NCBI GenBank assembly: GCA_033060915.1
Contig: CM065379.1
Coordinates: 26,714,318 to 26,778,317 of the forward strand
DNA from: Euryodendron excelsum
Taxonomy: Eukaryota > Streptophyta > Magnoliopsida > Ericales > Pentaphylacaceae
Length of the DNA stretch: 64,000 bases
Reading direction: 5' to 3'
The position numbers and the translations under genes are program-made. The notes under the pieces were generated by a model. That model was not told the DNA's origin, searched no databases, and was given only the letters and a program-made list of their open reading frames with translations. Each line of letters opens with the position of its first letter. Within the stretch, counting starts at the first letter, position 1. Of the stretch, positions 33,337 through 43,320 are shown in pieces.

Positions 33337-34842
33337 TAACGATGCTCTTTGCCGGGTGATAATAGGATCCCTTAGTGGATGTTGCCCCTTTTTAGGAGCA
33401 ATGTTGACTCAGTGTGGGGTGACCTCTGTAAAATAAAAATAAAAGGGGAGAAGAAAAAGACAAAAACACAAGTCACAAGTCAGTTTTTGGTTTTTAGAGA
33501 GCTCTATGCAATGCATGTCCTAGGGTGTCCCACTTAAGGAGGGAAACTAGTCATGATGTATTGGCCCATTCTTGGAGATAGGGGATTTGCCCCTGTATGC
33601 CGATACTTTACCGTCAGGTAGGAACCTTCAATCATCCATGCATTCATTCATAAAAATAAAGAAGTACATTAAATTTTGGGTTTGAGATATAAAATAATTG
33701 AAATACATTTTAATAGGGGGAGGGGGAACACTTTCCTTTGGACTTTCACCTATATACTTTTACAAAGGAAGATCCTAAACTACTCTTGAGTCTTCGGATT
33801 CGCCTTCCTTGGATTTGATGTCGAGGAGGTCGTTGTTTGACCTTGTTGATTGATTGCCCCTTGCCTTCTTGGCAACCCTATCTCCATGAGCATAGAGGGA
33901 TTGGGGCCCCTCTTATGGAATTGATTGAGATGCATGCAATGAGTCCTTAGAGTTACGTGGGAACCCTTAGGGTTTGGGTAGGTTTAATGTAAAGGAGAGT
34001 AACCTTGGTGTCACTCTCAACGGGTTGATCATATGCATGAGAATGCAGTGACTTGAGTTACTTGGAACTCTTGTCTTGACATGGGATATTGAATGCATGA
34101 ACATGAATATGCAAAAAGTATAAGGAGAGAAAGTACAATTGAAGTAGACATGCATACATGAACAGTTAGATAGGCATTATAATAGTATAACAATAGGAAT
34201 AAACAGGTATAAATGAAAGTAAGAGCAGTCGCCCTTTCCTCCATGATTTTGAAAACAGTGCTCGTGTCTTAAATCCGGCAGAGGTTCGGCTATGCATGGT
34301 GTCTATATGAGTATGAGGTTAAGGGTTGACTAATGCGTCCTAAAAAGGCTCGGTCCCCGGATCTTCAAACCTAGGCCCACTCCCCGAGGTGGTGCCATGA
34401 TCGGTTGGTGATCCGAGCGGGGAAACCATCAAGAGGCCGTAGGCGAAGAAACTGACAGAGCATCTTGCCCACAACCAATATACCGTTCCCCCTTTCTAAC
34501 TAGAAAGGACATATCAGGGTATGCAAGTATGCAGAATGCAAGTGCACATGCAGTGCATGTGTGATTTTTAAAAGTGGAGGAAAAGGCCCAACAACTCCCA
34601 TTCATCCTGTACGTCACATTCATGCAAAGCAGTTAATAAAACTTAAGCAAAAAGCGCACCTACAAAATAAAGATGCAAGTGTTAGTATGTGGATGACAAA
34701 TAGAATACAAGATAATATAAATAAATGCATGTTTTTGAAAATAACTTTGAAAATTTAAAGTAAATAGGATTGAACCAAGTTAATTGAAGACTCTACATGG
34801 GTGAAGGGTAAAGAGACATGACTACGGCCTAACCCTCTAAGT
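33337..34842 (-). other. E2 untranslated leader between PBS and gag
   Basis: The reverse complement aligns with E1 1624-3171, including the CCGCTCGGATCACC and ACAAGAGTTCC blocks. Short ORFs are not conserved in frame, so I see no gene here. Confidence 0.6.
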
Positions 34843-34861
34843 GTCCCCAGTGGAGTCACCA
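34843..34861 (-). promoter_or_regulatory. E2 primer binding site
   Basis: On the - strand TGGTGACTCCACTGGGGAC, starting two bases inside the 5' LTR boundary (34864). It is the best-preserved PBS of the three elements. Confidence 0.82.
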
Positions 34862-37800
34862 GCTGTCGCGCTCAGATTTTTCGCACTCGAGGAATACTCA
34901 CCCAAGCGGGAAAAATGTTGTACTCTCTCGTTAGAACTCACCCTCCTAAAAGAATGAGTGTGACTAGGTTTGAATTAAAAATTGATTTGAATAAAGGGTT
35001 TTTGAAAAAGATTCGGAGTCACCACCTAACTTGATTAAGGTGAGTTAGGTCACCTAAAAACTAAGAATAATCCGAAGACTACACTTAGGGTTTTTGGAAA
35101 AAAGTTTTTGAAAATATCTCCTCAAGAGAGGGTTTTTAAGAAAAATAGGTTGTTTGGCAACCTTTGGAAAACATTTAGCCCTTTTTTGAAAAATAACTCC
35201 TTTTGGTCTTTGAAATCAGTGATCTAGGTTCGGAGGTTGGTTACGTGTAGGGAAGACGCACTAAGCTATCACCCTACTCCACCCTTTCGGTACCTACATA
35301 TTAATCTACCCTAGATTCACCTATGAGAGTCTTTAATTAACATATTTTCAACCCTATTCACTTTGAAAAACAATGTTTGAAAAGAAACTAACATGATGCA
35401 TAATATGCAAGTGCAAGTTAAGAGAATTGAAAAATAGATTTGAAAAGAGATTGATTTGAAATTGATTTGATTTGAAAATAGATTTGAAGAGATGGAATTG
35501 AAATTGGAAAGTTTGAAAATTGAAAATAGAAATTTTGAAATTGGAATTTTGAAAATAGATTGGAATTTGAGATTTGAAAAATGTGGAGACCGCACCCATG
35601 AGGGTGGAATTGAAAGTTTGAAAAGTATTGTAACCACACCTATGAAGGTTGCCTACATATCCCTTTGGGGGAATCAGGTCAGTCGTAGTTCGGATAAGAG
35701 TCCGATTGAAAATAGAATAATTGATTTGAAGAAGGAGATTGAACTGGAAATTGAATTGGAAGATTGAGAGATTGAACTTTGAATAGAGGATTGAAAATTG
35801 GAATTTGGAATTTTGGAATTGAAAAGATTGAATTTTGATTTGAAAAGATAGAACTTGGAAGAGAGATTTAGACTTATTTTGAAAAGATGAAGGTTTAGGA
35901 AACCTAAACTTAGGAAAGATTTGACTCGACTTGGAAGGTTTAGGAGATTAGGAAAGATTAGATTTAGGAAGTGTTTGAATTAAGAAAGGTCCGATTTAGG
36001 AAAGCGTCATTTTTGAAAAGTTTCAAAATTAGGAAAGTTTTCATTTTAGGAAAGTTTTGAAATTGGAAAGCTTCGAGTTTAGAAAGTTTTCAAAAAAGGA
36101 AAGGTTTTAGGATTATGAAAGTTTTGAAATTGAAAAGTTTCGAGTTTAGAAAGTTTTCAAAAAAGGAAAGGTTTTCAGATTAGGAAAGTTCCCAAATTAG
36201 GAAAGTTTTAGATTTGAAAAGATTTTGAAGTTTTGGAAAGTTTAGAATTTGGAAAGATTTAGGTTTAGAAAGATTTAACTTGAGAAAGTTTCAAATTTAG
36301 AAAGTTTTGAATTTGGAAAGATTTGAAATTTAGAAAGTTTAAGATTTAGAAAGTCTTAGAGTTTTAGAAAATCTTGAGATTAGGAAAAGTTTGAGTTTAG
36401 GAAAAGTTTGAAAACTTGAATTTGGAAAGTTAAGATTTGGGAAGGGGGTTGAATTAGGAAAGATTTGAAAGTTGAGTTTTAAAACTTAGGAAAGATTTTT
36501 ATGTTCAAGTTTTGGAAACTTAAGGTTTAGGAAAGTGAAAGTTTAGGAAGGATTTGAATTAAGAAAAAGTTGGATTAGGAAGGGATTGGATTTGGTTTCT
36601 AAAAGAGAAAGTTTGATTTCATTTCCAAAAACAGAGGATTGGATTTGGTTTCCTAAACGGGAATATTTGATTCGGTTTTCTAAAGGGAAGATAGGATTTG
36701 GCAAGGATTTGGAAAGGGAGGTTCTAGAAACCCTAGTTTTGAAAAATTATAGTTTTGACGCAGAAAAGAGGTTTTGGAAACATGTATAGTTTGATGTAGA
36801 AAACGAGAGGTTTTGGAAACCTAGGTTTGGGCAAAGTTTGAAAACCATGTTTTTGGAAAGAAAATTAGGGTTTCCTAATTATTGACTCTATGGTTTAACT
36901 TGGACTCTAAGAAAAGAGTTTTTTGGAAAGTGTGCTTTTGGAAGCAAAGATTTTTAGAAGGAAATCCTAGAGAGTTTTTGGAAAGTGATTTTTGAGGATA
37001 TTTGGAAAGAGATTTTAAGAAAAGGAGTTTTTGGAAAGTGGATTTTGAGAGAGTTTTGAAAACAAGATTTTGGAAGAAACTTTTGGGAAAGAGATTTTAG
37101 GAAAGTGAATTTTTGGAAAGATTTTTAGAAAGAAATCCTAGTGAGGAGTTTCTAAAAGGAAGATTTTGAAAAGAGAGTTTTTAGAAAGATTTTGAAGAGC
37201 ATTTTGGAAAGGAGTTGAAAAAGGAGGTTTTAAAAAATAGATTTTTGTAGAGAGTTTTTAGAAAACAATTTTGGAGAGGAAAGTTTTAGGAAAGTATGTC
37301 GAAAAAGAGATTTTTAGGAAGAGGGATTTGGAAAAAGAGTTTTTAGAAGGTGTAAAAACATCTCACTTTCCTAAAGCAATTCTAACCATAAGAGGGCTAG
37401 AACCACTTTAGGAAAGCGGTTTTGGAAAACAATAAGATTTGAAAATATGGACCATATTGGTCACCTTTAATGTAACACTTTCCTAAAGCAACCCTAGCCA
37501 TGGAAAGGCTAGAATCACCCTAGAATTGTGGTTTTGAAAACAAGTTTTTGAAAAAGAGATTTTGATGCAATTTTGAAAACAAGTTTGAAAAGTGTTTTGA
37601 AAACGAGCTCGAAAACGAACTTTGGAAGATGCAAGACTATGATATGCACAATGCAATTTGGGATCTTGAACATACAAGGCTAAGGCTTTACCACATAATC
37701 AAGGGGCCCGGACCCACGTGGTCTCTGGTTAGACTAGAAGAAAGCCCCCGACACGGTGACTGTCCAATAGCCCAATCCTACACATGGACCGGGAATCCCT

Positions 37801-38238
37801 TTGTTTCAAGCATGCAAAGAAATGGGGGAAAGAGATGGGGGATTAAAATAGAGAAAACCCAAGTGGGTTAGGAGAGAGAAGAGAGAAGGGGGAAGTGCAA
37901 AAATTTAAATAGAAAGCCTACCGTATGTCTTCTTTATTTTACGCGCCTTGCTTGTCTTCAATCTTCGGTCTTCGTCTTGATCTTCTTCTTCAACCTTCAA
38001 GGGTTGTCTTCAAGCTTTAGATGGTAGCTCTTCAAGTCTTCAAAGGTTGGTTGAAGGCTAGTGTATGAGTGTATGGGGATATATAGGAGTGTATATGAGG
38101 CTAGGGTTTAGTGTAGGGTGGCTAGGGTTTGGGAAACCTAACAAAACTAGGGTTTTGGAGGTGCTCGAGCTCTGTATATCGAAATATAGGATTTTTAGGT
38201 TGAGTTTGCGGATCCTCTCCATGTTGAATGAGGCTCTA

Positions 38239-38246
38239 TATTTATA
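38239..38246 (-). promoter_or_regulatory. TATA box of the E2 5' LTR
   Basis: TATTTATA on the + strand, within CTCTATATTTATAGAGG. This would be the promoter for E2 genomic RNA. Confidence 0.72.
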
Positions 38247-39312
38247 GAGGTTGGACAATACTAGCGCCTGTTGCAGTGGCGCCAGGCCAAAGTTCACACT
38301 GGCGCCACCAGGAGTGGCGCCAAAAATGGTCTGGCGCCACTCCTAGTGGCGCCAGCCATTTAGGAAATGTTTAAGATCGGCAAGCAATGTATCTTTGACT
38401 AGATTTGGGTGCCTGTACTAGTGACTACCATGCAATCTTTAGCCCGGCTTCATTAGGAGTAACTCCGGAAAGTCCGGGAATGATTTGAAGGAGCTAGGAA
38501 TGACCCGGAAGACCGGAAAGGAGCAGGAACACTTAAAATAGTGTCCTAAAGGTATTTGACTTGAAAAGTGAGGATAAGATGTGTTGGAAAGGTTGACCAG
38601 GCCCTCAGGGGGCAAAACGGTCAATCAGACCGGAAGTTGCCGGGGCGAACTCGGACTGTCCCGGAAGAAGACTTGGGATCTGAAAACATTATTTAGAATG
38701 TTCCTAGAGGTTGCCAGTTTGATTTTCAGAGCCGGCGTGGTCAGAAAAGGAGACTGGCCTACTAGCGGCAAAACGGTCATTTCACACCGGGTTAGCCGGA
38801 ACTGACTCGGAATGATCCGAAAAGGTAAGGGGAGGTTGAGTACACTATAGAAAGTAGTCTCAGGAGGTTACTGGTTTGATACCCAGAGCCGGTGTGGTCG
38901 GAAAAGGAGATCGGCCCACTAGGGGCAAAACGGTCATTTTGTACCGGGTTGGCCGGAACTGACTCAGAATGATCCGGAAAGGTAAAGGAAGGTTGAGAAT
39001 ACCATAAAAAGTATTCTAAAAAAATTACCGGTTTGATACCCAGAGCTGGTGTGGTTCCCGGGGCGTTCGGATGCCTAAGGGCAAAATGGTCATCTTGACC
39101 GGAAAGTCTCGGAAAAGGTCCAAAGGACAGTTTGGTCATTTTCACCAAAGTGGGCTAACAGACACTGGTGTTGACCTGGGTTTTGAGTGTTTCTGCTACT
39201 TTAACGGCAGTCGTCGTGACACAGGGGTTTGTTGGCAATTCCCTATATCGACCCACTTATGAGTATTTCCGCTACTCTAATAGTTTTGTGAGTAGTTTCG
39301 CTACTTGAACCG

Positions 39313-39912
39313 TCTCGAGGAATAAACTGTCTCGAGAGAGGGATTGGAAGGGGGTCTTATCATCTTCGAAGAGACGTGCCTGGATTGGAACCATCTCGAG
39401 GAATAAACTGTCTGGAGAGTGGGATTGGAAAGGGGTCTTATCGTCTCTGAAGAGACGCGCCTGGATTGGAATCGTCTCGAGGAATAAACTATCTCGAGAG
39501 AGGGATTAGAAAGGGGTCTTATCGTCTCCGAAGAGACGTGCCTAGATTGGAACCATCTCAAGGAATAAACTCTCTCTCGAGAGGGATTGGAAAGGGGTTT
39601 TATCGTCTCCGAAGAGATGTGCCTGGATTGGAACCGTCTCGAGGAATAAACTGTCTCGAGAGAGGGATTGGAAAGGGGTCTTATCGTCTCCGAAGAGACG
39701 TGCCTAGATTGGAACCGTCTCAAGGAGTAAACTATCTTGAGAGAGGGATTGGAAAGGGGACTTATCGTCTCCGAAGAGACGCGCCCAGATTGGAATCATC
39801 TCGAGGAATAAACTGTCTCAAGAGAGGGATTGGAAAGGGGACTTATCGTCTCCGAAGAGACGCACCCGGATTGGAACCGTCTGAAGGAATAAACTGTCTC
39901 GAGAGTGGGGAT
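39313..39912 (-). repeat. 81-bp tandem array, seven full units (E2 5' LTR)
   Basis: Unit starts fall at 39313, 39394, 39475, 39556, 39637, 39718, 39799 and 39880, exactly 81 bp apart, plus a partial last unit. Confidence 0.95.
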
Positions 39913-40114
39913 TGGAATTGGAAAGGAAAGGATAATGCCCCTAAGGGCATTTTTGTCATTTTGCCTCTATCTGGGCCTGAAAGGCCCGCGAAGCGATGGA
40001 AAGACTGAATTTGGACCTAAAGAATTGGTTTCGATTGGAATATGCCCACAATGACCTGAAAACAAGTATGGACGAAGTGTAGACTGCCAAGCGGTTAAAA
40101 ATGGGGTGCTTACA

Positions 40115-40222
40115 AATATTTGTGACGATGTATCATGGACAATACTGAGAGCTATGGGGAAGTCCAAGGACAATGCAAGTGCTAGGCGTGATCTAGAGCT
40201 CGTGAAACTTAGAAAAGCATTG
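40115..40222 (+). pseudogene. tnp2: CACTA TNP2-like transposase, middle segment
   Basis: Continues the reading frame broken at 15949: NICDDVSWTILRAMGK, then ARRDLELVKLRKAL, matching the region after MHIEKNV in plant TNP2. It ends at CATTG (40218-40222), the target duplication of the copia solo LTR. Confidence 0.88.
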
Positions 40223-41009
40223 TGTTGGTCCAATAGGCAACCCAAGAGGGGGGTGAATTGGGTTTTTTTCGAAGATTAATACAAGTTAAGATTAATTAAA
40301 ATTAATCTAAACACTATAGCAGTGATTAATCTATGTGTAAAGCAATGTAATCGATAGAAGCAAAGAAAACAGAGTAATAGAAGAGAGACACAGATTTACT
40401 GAGGTTCAACCACAAACCGTGGTCTACATCCTCACCCCAAGACCTCCTTGAAGTCTTCTTTCACTATATAATAACCTATTACAAGATGGGCTGCTGATTG
40501 ACAAAGTGCTCAGCTTACTCTACAAAGAACTCCTCACCGAGCTCTTCAATTCCCAAGTGGTTTTGTCCAAGCTCCACTTAAGCATTACAAGAGTTTTGCT
40601 TTCACAAGAGAACTCTCTAAACTCTCAATTACAAGTGTATAGAATTATACAACTCACCCTCTACTAAGAGTAGATTTTACATTCAAAGCTCACAAGAATA
40701 AAATAGGAAGAATGTTCAGGAATATCAGGTTAATCAGTGATTCTTGTCTCTTGTTGTTTCTTCCTCTTGATTCTTATATATAAATGTAGTTGGAGGCTAG
40801 TATATATACCCTTGCATTGATTCCATCCGTTGGAGGTGGTTGGGTATCATTAATGCACGTCTAATCCGTTATAACGTTAAGAAAAATAGCCGTTATAACA
40901 GAGGGAGTCGGCTCTAGGTCTGTGGAGTCGACACTTCCTGCTTTTGCATTTACCAGACAATGTTCACTGAGTTCATGAGTCCCCTCTTCATGTTGATGAG
41001 GCGACTCCT

Positions 41010-41410
41010 TGTTCATCTGTCTTCTTCATCTTAGGCTTCTGCTGTCATGAGGCGACACTTCTGCTTCAGGTGTCCACTCATTGATCATTTAAACTTCAAG
41101 CCTTTTTACTTCTGCTAGCAAGAGGCGACACTTCGCCTTCATGTGTCCGCTCATTGATCATGTCGTCTTCAAGCCTTTGCGTCTGACACCATGAGGTGAC
41201 TCTTCATTATAATGTGTCCACTCATTGCCTACTTGGTCTCCAAGCTTTTTGCTTCTGTGTTCAAGAGGCGACACATCATTTCCATGAGTCCCCTCATTGT
41301 TCAATTTGTCTCCAAACTTTTTTACTTCTGTGTGCAAGAGGCGACACATCATTTCCATGAGTCCCCTCTTTGTTCAATTTGTCTCCAGACCTTTTTGCTT
41401 TTGTGTAAAT
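41010..41410. repeat. Tandem array of about 72 bp, five units, in the copia LTR
   Basis: GAGGCGACAC or a variant recurs at 41049, 41122, 41193, 41265 and 41338, each followed by a TGAGTCCCCTC-like block and a CTTCTG-type tail. Confidence 0.85.
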
Positions 41411-41489
41411 GAGTCGACCGAGCACGCTATGATGATTGGGTTGTCAGTGCCCCCACTAGCGTGGCAGGTGAGCGGGAATGATCGGTACT

Positions 41490-41900
41490 GTCCCACAAGG
41501 TCTGCTCGGGGTATGGCCAGCTCGATCATGCTTGGCATGGTCATGCCCAGTAGGTCGTGCTCGGCAAGTCTTGCTCAACTATGGTCTGCTCGGGGTATGG
41601 CCAGCTCGATCATGATCGGCATGGTCGTGCTCGGCAAGTCTTGCTCAACTATGGTTTGCTCGGTCATGGTCACGGTCGGCCATGGTCTGCTCGGTTGTGC
41701 CCTCTGATCGGCCATGCTTGGCAAGGTCATGCTCGGTAGGTTGTGCTCAGTCGTGGTCGGCCATTGTCTGCTCAGTAGTGCCCTTTGCTCGGCAGTGCTT
41801 GGCATGGTTATGCTCGGCCATTGTCTGCTCGGTTGTGCCCTCTGCTCGACAGTGCTTGGCATGGTCATACTCGGCTATTGTCTGCTCGGTTGTGCATTCT
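41490..41900. repeat. GCTCGG-rich tandem array in the copia LTR
   Basis: Repeats of about 50-60 bp built from TGGTCTGCTCGG, GCATGGTCATGCTCGG and TTGTGCCCTCTG. Overlapping ORFs here (MVCSVVP..) are repeat artefacts. Confidence 0.8.
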
Positions 41901-42070
41901 TCTTGACATGTATTAGACTTAAGATTCAACTTGAAGTCTAAGCTATGAACTTTGTTAATCTGCACACTAAGTAGATTCATTAGTAACATAACACAAGGTT
42001 TAGTTATCATCAAAATCAACATGGGAATTAACCTTGAGTCAACAAGGATCAACCTTGACTCAACACATTG

Positions 42071-42583
42071 TACCAGCAGGATAAAGGGAACAATAAAGTC
42101 TACCTACCATCTACGCAGCTCATGATGTCTAAGGAAGAGAAAGGCTTATTCTTGAAAGTTCTTAAGAATGTTAGAGTGCCGGATGGATATGCATCCAATA
42201 TACCGTATCATATCCATTTAGAAGACACAACCATTTGGGGTTCAAAATGTCACGATACAACTTATTCCTCTGGCTATACAGAATAAATTACCCAATAATG
42301 TTATTTAGTCATTGATTATATTGAGTAACTTCTTCAGATAGCTGTGCTCCAAGGTCAATTGTGCAATTGACCTATAGTATATTCAAGACTGTATCGCGGT
42401 AACACTTTGTCATCTTGAGAAAATTTTTCCTCCATCATTCTGCAATGTCATGGAGCACTTACCCATATATTTAGCTGAAGAAGCATTATTAGTTGGACCA
42501 GTGCAATGTCGGTGGATGTACTCAATTAAGAGGTATCTTCTAACATTAAAGGAATATGTCCGTAACCAAGCTTACCCATACGT
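42071..42583 (+). pseudogene. tnp2: CACTA TNP2-like transposase, 3' segment
   Basis: KEEKGLFLKVLKNVRVPDGYASNI (42128-42198) and HLEDTTIWGSKCHD are followed, after stops and frame changes, by LEKIFPPSFCNVMEHLPIYLAEEA (about 42416-42487) and GPVQCRWMYSIKRYLLTLKEYVRNQA (42501-42576). This is the conserved C-terminal order of plant TNP2. The similarity ends where the 178-bp repeat starts. Confidence 0.9.
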
Positions 42584-42584
42584 T

Positions 42585-43320
42585 ATAAGTTCAAGTTTTG
42601 GGGTTTTGCAGCCCAAAATTTATGAAAGATCTAGGAACGATGTAAAACTTGGCACTCAGCATGGTGTACGTGAGGATGACATGTGGGGACAAATGATACG
42701 ATCGCCAAAGTCCCAATTTGGGAATTATAGCATTTTTTCTAATATTATAATGCTTTAGATTTATAAGTTTAAGTTTTGGGATTTTATAGCCTAAAATCTA
42801 CGAACAGTGTAGGAAAGGCATGAAACTTGGCACGTAGCATAGTTTAAGCGAAGATGACATGTGGGGACAAATGGCACGGTCACTGGAGTCGTGATTTGAA
42901 AATTATAGTGTTTTTTCTATTATCATAATACTTTAGGTTTACAAGTTCAAGTTTAGGAGGTCGGCCCAAAATCCACAAATGGTCTAGGAACAACATGAAA
43001 CATAGCACGTAGCACGGTTTAGGCGAGGATGACATGTAGGGACAAACGGCATGGTCGCCAAAGTCCCGGTTTGGGAACTAAACCATTTTTTCTAATATTG
43101 TAACACTTTAGGTTTGTAAGTTCAAGTTTTGGGGGTTTTGCAGCCTAAAATCCATGAACGGTCTAAGAACTATGTGAAACTTGACATTTAGCACAGTTTT
43201 GATGAGGATGATGTGTGGGGACAAACAACACGGTTGCAGGAGTCCCAGTTGGGGAATTATAATATTTTTTCTAATATTATATCACTTTAAGTTTATAAGT
43301 TCAATTTTTAAGGTTTTGCT
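42585..43320. repeat. 178-bp tandem repeat, four units plus a partial, continued at 48021
   Basis: Units begin (ATAAGTTCAAGTTTTGGGG and variants) at 42585, 42763, 42941, 43116 and 43295. Shared blocks are GAGGATGACATGTGGGGACAA and GGGAATTATAGCATTTTTTC. The fifth unit is interrupted after 26 bp by S2 and resumes at 48021 (GCCTAAAATCCATG) for about 16 bp. It lies directly after the TNP2 remnant. Confidence 0.9.

Larger units (their letters stand above)
15950..40114 (-). mobile_element. E2: complete Tat/Ogre-like non-autonomous LTR retrotransposon, with nested solo LTR
   Basis: On the - strand: 5' LTR 40114-34864, PBS 34861-34843, leader, gag 33336-31330, non-coding DNA, an antisense PMD gene on the + strand (22545-24389), PPT, and 3' LTR 21193-15950. 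Target duplications are AATGT (15945-15949) and AATAT (40115-40119), 4 of 5 bases. The TNP2 reading frame is continuous across them (MHIEKNV | ICDDV). The interior is 13670 bp, of which 4966 bp is the later solo LTR S1 plus its duplication, leaving about 8.7 kb. No pol is visible. Confidence 0.9.
34864..40114 (-). repeat. E2 5' LTR, 5251 bp
   Basis: Ends TGTCGCGCTC.. and ..GGGGTGCTTACA on the + strand. It has the same layout as 15950-21193: seven 81-bp units (39313-39879), the CCGG-rich array (about 38450-39100), a TATA box at 38239-38246, GGCGCC palindromes (38270-38360), and the degenerate AAAGGAAA stretch (35850-37350). The two E2 LTRs keep the same number of 81-bp units. Confidence 0.93.
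40223..42065. mobile_element. Copia-type solo LTR, 1843 bp
   Basis: Starts TGTTGGTCC and ends GACTCAACA, with 5-bp terminal inverted repeats TGTTG/CAACA. Perfect CATTG duplications flank it (40218-40222, 42066-42070). The start with AACCCAAGAGGGGGGTGAAT is a common opening of plant copia LTRs. It contains two tandem arrays (41010-41410 and 41490-41900). The TNP2 frame resumes directly after it. Confidence 0.88.

Noticed and set aside
25969..40114. S1 paired with the 34864-40114 LTR as one element
   Set aside because: They are in opposite orientation, and S1 has its own CTCTT duplications. The partner of 34864-40114 is 15950-21193.
41297..41941. Overlapping Cys/Val-rich ORFs in the copia LTR
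   Set aside because: They follow the tandem GCTCGG array, appear on both strands and frames, and have no domain.
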